From an uncultured Bacilli bacterium (GTDB lineage: Bacteria > Bacillota_I > Bacilli_A > RF39 > UBA660), in contig CANQZL010000036.1 of assembly GCA_947628325.1 (NCBI GenBank), forward strand, positions 1 to 10,054: a stretch of DNA of 10,054 bases, read 5' to 3'. The notes under the pieces are model-generated. The model had not been told where the DNA came from, made no database searches, and worked only from the letters and a program-made list of their open reading frames with translations. Of the stretch, positions 6,390 to 10,054 are shown piece by piece (position 1 is the first letter of the stretch; the number at the start of each line of letters is the position of its first letter). The position numbers and the translations under genes are program-made.

Positions 6390-7411
6390 TCTTTATTCTC
6401 CTTTTTATCCATTACTTCTTTAAATCTTGGTAATAAACCTTGACCATTAGTACGATGAGGTGGCAACTGATATATATCATGTCCAGGGAATTCATTAGCT
6501 TCTATTAGAAAAGGATCTTTGGGACCTAGACAAACATCCCATCCGACATAACCTACTTCAGGTACTTCTTTTGATGCTTGAATTACAAATCTTTTTATTC
6601 TTGGCCACTTTGGAATTTGAAACCATAAAATTGGTTCATTAGTAAGAGGATGTCTTTCATAAATGTTTCCATCTTTTGAAATAGCTAAATAATCTATAAT
6701 ACCTGTTTCAATATTGATAGGAGCTGCTAAACCACCATGATTAAAATTATCTACTACATTATTATCATTGCCAATACGCAAGAAAGCTGCAACTATTTCT
6801 TGGTTTAATGTAACCATTCTTATGGTATTAATAGAAGATGGATGTAACTTTGAAATCTCTTCGCATTGCACAGCTTGTTCTTCGACTAAAGTACGTCCTG
6901 TTTTTATTAAATTGTTATATATTTCTTTTAAATCTTTATTTTTTACATCAATAATTTCAATGTTTTGACCACAACTTCCTGAGTATGGTTTAATAACAAT
7001 TTTTTGATGTTTTTTACAGAATTCTTTAAATTTAGAAAAGTTTTCATCAGATTCAATTATTTCCATCCAATCACGACATAGATATTTATTAAACTTTTTA
7101 TTAAAAAGTAATTTATTATGAAAATATTTTATAAATACTGGATCATTATATTTTTTGAAAATACTATTATTAATACCTCTAGTTATTATAGTAGATCTTT
7201 GTTGTTTATTAAGATTATACATTTCAAATAATTTATAGTCCATATAACCTGCTTGATATTTAAAACCACAATAAACTATATCAAAAAATATAGCAATTCT
7301 ATTTTTACCATTTTTTTGATGAACAAAATTTATTGTATCAAAGAATTTATGATAATCCATGTGAATTATTCTTGAAAATAAATATGTAAATTTATCAACA
7401 ATTTTTCCCAT
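6386..7411 (-). CDS. Sugar-transfer-associated ATP-grasp protein
   Basis: A 341-aa ATP-grasp enzyme resembling the sugar-transfer-associated group (Pfam ATPgrasp_ST), which forms amide or ester-type bonds at the cost of ATP and often sits with surface-polysaccharide genes. After a helical N-terminal part (about 1-110), the ATP-grasp fold shows KIVIKPYSGSCGQNI (137-151, likely ATP-binding K141), LVEEQ (175-179), SSINTIRMVT (192-201), GGLAAPI (226-232), and the metal- and ATP-binding tail GWDVCL plus FLIEANEFPGHD (290-312; D292, E304, N306). There is no signal peptide, so it acts in the cytosol. AGGTGG lies five bases before the ATG, and its stop overlaps the rpiB start (ATGA). The substrate is unknown; wall or capsule polymer modification is inference. 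Confidence 0.88.
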   Translation of the reverse strand: MGKIVDKFTYLFSRIIHMDYHKFFDTINFVHQKNGKNRIAIFFDIVYCGFKYQAGYMDYKLFEMYNLNKQQRSTIITRGINNSIFKKYNDPVFIKYFHNKLLFNKKFNKYLCRDWMEIIESDENFSKFKEFCKKHQKIVIKPYSGSCGQNIEIIDVKNKDLKEIYNNLIKTGRTLVEEQAVQCEEISKLHPSSINTIRMVTLNQEIVAAFLRIGNDNNVVDNFNHGGLAAPINIETGIIDYLAISKDGNIYERHPLTNEPILWFQIPKWPRIKRFVIQASKEVPEVGYVGWDVCLGPKDPFLIEANEFPGHDIYQLPPHRTNGQGLLPRFKEVMDKKENKE

Positions 7412-7428
7412 TTAAACCACCTATTAAT

Positions 7429-7437
7429 AGTATAACA
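7429..7437 (-). promoter_or_regulatory. Promoter of the ATP-grasp-rpiB-DUF1146-spoIID operon
   Basis: Minus strand reads TGTTATACT, an extended -10, about 18 bases before the ATP-grasp start. It lies between the rpmE terminator and the gene. No convincing -35 is present 17 bp upstream (ATAAAA). It would drive four tightly spaced genes ending with spoIID. Confidence 0.55.
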
Positions 7438-7467
7438 TAAAAAATAAAGAATTTTATAGATTGTTAC

Positions 7468-7499
7468 AAAATAAAAAGCTACTAATTATTTAGAAGCTT
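7468..7499 (-). terminator. Intrinsic terminator of rpmE
   Basis: On the minus strand AAGCT-T-CTAA, loop ATAA, TTAG-T-AGCTT forms a nine-pair stem with one T-T mismatch, followed by TTTATTTT. The rpmE stop codon (7486-7488) falls in the loop, so the coding end and the terminator are merged. Confidence 0.7.
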
Positions 7500-7701
7500 C
7501 TTCAGAAAATCCATATCTACGATTAAATTTTTCAACTGAACCAGTCTTTTTTGCTTTACCTTGTTTTCCTGTATAAAATGGATGACATTCACTACATACT
7601 TCAACATGTATTTCATCTTTTGTAGATTTAGTCATAAATGTTGCTCCACAAGCACAAGTAACTTTGCAATCTTTTACTTCTGGATGTATTTCTTTTTTCA
7701 T
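7486..7701 (-). CDS. rpmE: 50S ribosomal protein L31, zinc-binding type
   Basis: L31 is a small protein of the large ribosomal subunit that helps bridge it to the small subunit. The 71-aa product begins MKKEIHPEVKDCKVTCACGATF and carries the four cysteines of the zinc ribbon (C16, C18, C36 and C39), plus an extra C12, then the conserved HPFYTGKQ (40-47) and a basic tail with VEKFNRRYGF (56-65). It is therefore the C-plus form, whose cysteines mark the zinc-dependent paralogue. GAAGGAG is well placed before the ATG. It has its own promoter, a roughly 50-base leader with a small hairpin, and its own terminator, so it is probably a single-gene unit. Confidence 0.97.
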   Translation of the reverse strand: MKKEIHPEVKDCKVTCACGATFMTKSTKDEIHVEVCSECHPFYTGKQGKAKKTGSVEKFNRRYGFSEEASK

Positions 7702-7723
7702 TTTTATTCTCCTTCCGCCATAT

Positions 7724-7740
7724 CTATATTCAAGATATAG
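7724..7740 (-). other. Small hairpin in the rpmE leader
   Basis: CTATAT-TCAAG-ATATAG gives a 6-bp stem with a 5-base loop in the predicted leader, upstream of the ribosome-binding site. It is AT-rich and weak. A role in L31 autoregulation is possible, but nothing here proves it. Confidence 0.25.
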
Positions 7741-7759
7741 TAATTTCTTCGTCTTATGT

Positions 7760-7787
7760 ATTATATCATAAGAATTAAACTAATCAA
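7760..7787 (-). promoter_or_regulatory. rpmE promoter with -35 and extended -10
   Basis: Minus strand has TTGATT (7782-7787), a 16-bp spacer, then TGATATAAT (7760-7768), the most complete sigma-A-type promoter in the window. The predicted start near 7753 leaves about 50 bases of leader before rpmE. Confidence 0.75.
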
Positions 7788-7813
7788 GTATAAATATTAT
7801 TCTTTTGACATTT

Positions 7814-8332
7814 TTATTTTTTAAATATTGCTAGTATTTTACCTACAGTAAAAATAATTGAATCACTATTTTTAGTAGCAACACCTTTAAAGACGGCTTT
7901 AAATCCTACTGTAAGAGCAGATATAACAGCTGTTACTAAAATAGTAGTAATAGTAGTAGAAAAATTAAAATATGTAGCTATTTCAAGCGTTAAAACCGCT
8001 CCTAGACTACCACTAACTATTCCACATATATCACCAATTACATCATTACATACTGAGGCAACTCTAGTTGAATTTTTTAACAAGGATATTGCTTCTTTAG
8101 CACCTTTTAACTTTTTAGCAGCTTTAGCATGAAGATTAGCTTCTTTACTAGTTAGTACTGCTACACCTATCATATCAAATATAATACCAATAATTATAAC
8201 GATTATAAGTATAATAGTAAGAATTATTGTATTAAAGGAATCTGCAATGATAGTAGATATTCCACTAAATAATATTGAAAGTATAAAAGATAATAAAAAA
8301 ACTTTATATATCCAGTTAACATTACTCTTCAT
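7814..8332 (-). CDS. Four-helix membrane protein, CNNM/CorB-like (tentative)
   Basis: A 172-aa integral membrane protein with four likely helices (about 10-30, 35-58, 98-120 and 126-148) and a cytosolic-type loop (61-92) that reads TSKEANLHAKAAKKLKGAKE and is rich in Lys and Ala. From memory it resembles short clostridial proteins labelled as CorB-like Mg/Co transporters (DUF21/CNNM-related), especially IIFDMIGVAVLTSKE and CNDVIGDICGIVSG, but it lacks the CBS domains of full-length CorB, so a transport function is not shown. AAGGAG lies seven bases before the ATG. Upstream is the unusual structured stretch ending near 8360, which may be its leader; no terminator is visible before rpmE. Confidence 0.7.
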   Translation of the reverse strand: MKSNVNWIYKVFLLSFILSILFSGISTIIADSFNTIILTIILIIVIIIGIIFDMIGVAVLTSKEANLHAKAAKKLKGAKEAISLLKNSTRVASVCNDVIGDICGIVSGSLGAVLTLEIATYFNFSTTITTILVTAVISALTVGFKAVFKGVATKNSDSIIFTVGKILAIFKK

Positions 8333-8361
8333 ATTAACTCTCCTTATATAAAGTAATTATT

Positions 8362-8383
8362 AAAAAATGATATGGTATATTAT
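8362..8383 (-). terminator. Weak AU-only hairpin with T-run, possible terminator or attenuator
   Basis: Minus strand ATAATAT-ACC-ATATCAT pairs in six of seven positions and is followed by TTTTT. It lacks GC pairs, so it would be a poor terminator. It lies between the structured stretch and the membrane-protein gene, where it could end an independent RNA or attenuate read-through. TATAAT at 8379-8384 in the same place could instead be a weak -10 for the gene. Confidence 0.25.
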
Positions 8384-8399
8384 AAATTAATTTTACGGC

Positions 8400-8680
8400 T
8401 TTGGTCGAGTTGAATTTCTCTCTTTTCTACCATTCATTACTTTCTGGCGATTTCTCTTTAAAGAAAACAATCGAATGTTACCAGTTCGATTACTCGATTA
8501 CCACTTAGTCCGCACCTCAAACTTTATAATATGTACACCCTAGAGAATTTCTCTAACACAAAGTGACTATTCTTATTCGCTTTTGCAATTATATTTTCAA
8601 TTGCTATCCCATATAACCACGCACGACATGCACTAGTTTTATCGTTACCGCTGACGTAATAAAAGGATTATTGTTATATG
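8400..8680 (-). ncRNA. Candidate structured RNA or long leader, family not recognised
   Basis: This part of the 675-bp gene-free gap (8333-9008) has about 34 percent G+C by hand count, far above the other gaps in the window. A minus-strand promoter at 8683-8691 would start RNA near 8676. That RNA opens with CATATAAC (8673-8680), which pairs perfectly with GTTATATG (8610-8617). Further hairpins are GCAATT/AATTGC (8585-8604), TAGAG/CTCTA (8541-8555) and AATCGAA/TTCGATT (8469-8491, 7 bp). All coding frames are broken and without ribosome-binding sites. I compared it by eye with RNase P RNA, tmRNA, 6S, SRP RNA, T-box, M-box, ykoY and cobalamin elements and found no match. It is either a free RNA of roughly 300 bases or the leader of the membrane-protein gene; a decayed gene is the alternative. 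Confidence 0.35.
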
Positions 8681-8682
8681 CC

Positions 8683-8691
8683 ATTATAACA
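8683..8691 (-). promoter_or_regulatory. Promoter of the structured stretch, extended -10 within an inverted repeat
   Basis: Minus strand reads TGTTATAAT, a perfect extended -10, without a good -35. It overlaps one arm of GTTATA-TGCCAT-TATAAC (8673-8690), whose outer flanks GGAT and ATCC also match, so the -10 and the start site lie inside a near-palindrome that could be an operator. Confidence 0.5.
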
Positions 8692-8711
8692 TATCCTTAA
8701 ATCTTAAATTA

Positions 8712-8748
8712 TATACCCACCCAAATCTGGGCGAAATAAGCAGGTATA
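8712..8748. other. Two-stage hairpin upstream of the structured RNA promoter
   Basis: TATACC (8712-8717) pairs with GGTATA (8743-8748), and inside it CCCA (8720-8723) pairs with TGGG (8728-8731) around a 4-base loop. A second hairpin, GGTAG/CTACC (8772-8791), follows. Either strand could form them. I see no gene in 8700-8900 and cannot assign the element. Confidence 0.35.
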
Positions 8749-8941
8749 CAAAGTGTCATATCAGTACAATTGGTAGATTTTTAGCCCTACCTTCAAATAA
8801 TGTTTGTGACTAGGATAATGCACCATAACATGATAAAAATTTTACCAGATATTATGTGAGTTGTCAAATTTATCTATGATTCAGATAGTGTTTCCAATGT
8901 GGGGAGATTTACAAATAAAAGACTTTTGAACAAATAAAAAA

Positions 8942-9007
8942 GGTTAAAACCTTAAAAATAGCTTTATAATTGAATTGTCTAAAACAATAGAAAGCGAGGT
9001 TTTAACC
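8942..9007 (+). repeat. Inverted repeat masking the transposase ribosome-binding site
   Basis: GGTTAAAACCT (8942-8952) and AGGTTTTAACC (8997-9007) are a perfect 11-bp inverted repeat. The right arm covers most of the GAGG site (8996-8999) and ends one base before the ATG. A transcript containing both arms would hide the site. Confidence 0.65.
8965..8970 (+). promoter_or_regulatory. Possible transposase -10 box between the repeat arms
   Basis: TATAAT lies between the arms of the inverted repeat, with no good -35 (GGTTAA at 17 bp). RNA starting near 8977 would lack the left arm, so its ribosome-binding site would stay free. Confidence 0.4.
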
Positions 9008-9008
9008 A

Positions 9009-10054
9009 ATGAATATTATATCATTAATTAACGAATTTACTAATACTTTTAATGAAACTTTTTGTAAAAACTTAACTCCATTTAATTTAGAAAGGAAAAT
9101 CAGAGATGTTGGTGACACTATGACTTTAAATCTTTATGAATCTTTTCTTAATTATATTGATGCTAAATTTAAAAATTCTCCTGTAAGAAAAAAAATATAT
9201 AATGTTAAAGAAACTCGAAAAAGAACTCTAATTACTTCTGTCGGTTATATAACGATTAATTCTACTTCTTACGTTGATAAAAGAACTAAAGATAGATTTG
9301 TTTTACTCAGAGAAATATTACATTTAAAACCCTATCAGCGTTTAACTAATGAAGCTGAGTATCAATTAATAAAATATGCTATGGATGAAAATATGAGTCA
9401 ATCTGCTCGCCATGCTCTAAGAAATATTATAATTTCTAGAAGTACTGTTTCTAAAAAAATTGCCAAATTAAATGGTTCAATTAAAGAAAATATTATAAGA
9501 GTTGAAAACCAACCTGATGTTTTATATATTGAAATGGATGAAATTCATGCCAATCTCCAAAAAGATGGTAACAAAATTTGTCCGTGTGCTATTGTTCATG
9601 AAGGTTATGAAGAAACTTTCGTAAAAAGAAAGAAATTAAAAAATATTCACTACTTTGCATCTTCTAAACTAACTTATGAAGAGTTGTGGGAAGTTATATT
9701 TGATTATGTTAATAAGAAATACGATATAGATAAATTTAAAGCTATTTTTATTTCTGGTGATGGTGCTCCTGGTATTAAGAATTATACTAATTGCTTTCCC
9801 AATGCTAAATTTGTATTAGATCCTTTTCATTACATTAAAAAGCATTTAAATTACATTTTTAAAGATGAAATTGAACTACGTAATATTGCTAATGATTATA
9901 TTAAAAATGATTTAATTGATGACTTTAAAACACTTGTTGAGTTTCAAATAAAAAAATATCCAGAGCAAGAAAAATATATGAAAGAACATATGAATTATAT
10001 TATAAAAAATACAGAAGGCATCAAAAATCAAAATAATCCTTTATATAAATGTCA
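9009..10054 (+). CDS. ISLre2-family (UPF0236) transposase, 3' end outside the window
   Basis: A DDE transposase that would move the surrounding element. The first 348 codons are visible and unbroken. The N-terminal part (about 1-125) is followed by a helix-turn-helix-like stretch (about 129-155, SQSARHALRN, SRSTVSKKIAKLN), then the catalytic core: YIEMDEIHANLQ (173-184) gives the first acidic residue D177, and FISGDGAPGIKN (247-258) the second, D251, with VLDPFHYIKKH (269-279) following, all as in the UPF0236/ISLre2 family. The window ends at YKC, about where the family's catalytic glutamate segment begins, so that residue cannot be checked. The start is ATG with GAGG nine bases before it. 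No stop or frameshift appears, so the copy may be active. Confidence 0.9.
   Translation, partial: MNIISLINEFTNTFNETFCKNLTPFNLERKIRDVGDTMTLNLYESFLNYIDAKFKNSPVRKKIYNVKETRKRTLITSVGYITINSTSYVDKRTKDRFVLLREILHLKPYQRLTNEAEYQLIKYAMDENMSQSARHALRNIIISRSTVSKKIAKLNGSIKENIIRVENQPDVLYIEMDEIHANLQKDGNKICPCAIVHEGYEETFVKRKKLKNIHYFASSKLTYEELWEVIFDYVNKKYDIDKFKAIFISGDGAPGIKNYTNCFPNAKFVLDPFHYIKKHLNYIFKDEIELRNIANDYIKNDLIDDFKTLVEFQIKKYPEQEKYMKEHMNYIIKNTEGIKNQNNPLYKC

Larger units (their letters stand above)
8901..10054 (+). mobile_element. ISLre2-family insertion sequence, left part
   Basis: The element is identified by its transposase. The left end is placed tentatively at GGGGAGATTTACAAAT (8901-8916), where sequence character changes to very AT-rich; the true terminal inverted repeat cannot be confirmed because the right end lies beyond the window. 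ACAAATAAAA occurs twice near this end (8911-8920 and 8930-8939), a possible transposase-binding repeat. It is oriented away from the chromosomal genes on the left. Confidence 0.6.

Noticed and set aside
8604..8684. 26-codon minus-strand frame beginning ATG GCA TAT within the structured stretch
   Set aside because: Its ATG overlaps the -10 box, there is no ribosome-binding site, and stops break all frames just after it.
8333..8700. M-box, ykoY, cobalamin, T-box, tmRNA or RNase P RNA
   Set aside because: None of the invariant strings of these families could be found on either strand by reading.
8757..8825. tRNA-like look (AATTGGTAGA, TTCAAAT, CACCA) on the plus strand
   Set aside because: No 7-bp acceptor stem or anticodon arm can be formed with the right spacing.
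8785..8825. TPP-riboswitch-like string (GACTAGGATAATGCACC)
   Set aside because: The CTGAGA element and the closing stem of the TPP aptamer are missing, and the following gene is an IS transposase.

Overview
The window looks like the chromosome of an AT-rich, low-GC Gram-positive bacterium of the Bacilli/Tenericutes side. Ribosome-binding sites are GGAGG-like, the SecA carries the C-terminal zinc motif, and the hpf-secA pair and a DUF1146 (YwzB)-SpoIID-SpoIIQ set are typical of Firmicutes. TGA serves as a stop codon (DUF1146 gene, ATP-grasp gene) and Trp is TGG, so this is the standard bacterial code and not the Mycoplasma code. My best guess is an uncultured gut-type Bacilli lineage that still carries engulfment-stage sporulation genes; that is inference.

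All genes between 120 and 8332 lie on the minus strand, so transcription runs right to left. From the right: a small multi-pass membrane protein (7814-8332); zinc-type ribosomal protein L31 with its own promoter and terminator; a four-gene run with overlapping or nearly touching genes (sugar-transfer-type ATP-grasp, RpiB, DUF1146, SpoIID); a 248-bp gap; the SpoIIQ-like LytM protein with an unrecognised 196-aa protein 2 bp behind it; long-form hibernation factor HPF with a terminator; and SecA, with an array of four DnaA-box-like 9-mers beyond its end (20-93).

To the right, 8333-9008 holds no convincing gene. It has about one-third G+C, coding-like for this AT-rich genome and far above its other gaps. 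It contains a promoter, several hairpins and an 8-bp closing stem on the minus strand, so it is a candidate structured RNA or a long leader of the membrane-protein gene. It is followed on the plus strand by the 5' part of an ISLre2-type insertion sequence, whose transposase runs off the window. The transposase ribosome-binding site lies in one arm of an inverted repeat that could silence read-through transcripts.

Functionally the core genes cover protein export (SecA), ribosome hibernation (HPF), translation (L31), pentose metabolism (RpiB), probable cell-surface polymer synthesis (ATP-grasp) and forespore engulfment (SpoIID, SpoIIQ). The least explained parts are the 8400-8830 structured intergenic block, the unrecognised 3368-3958 gene, the phased 9-mer array and the IS leader.
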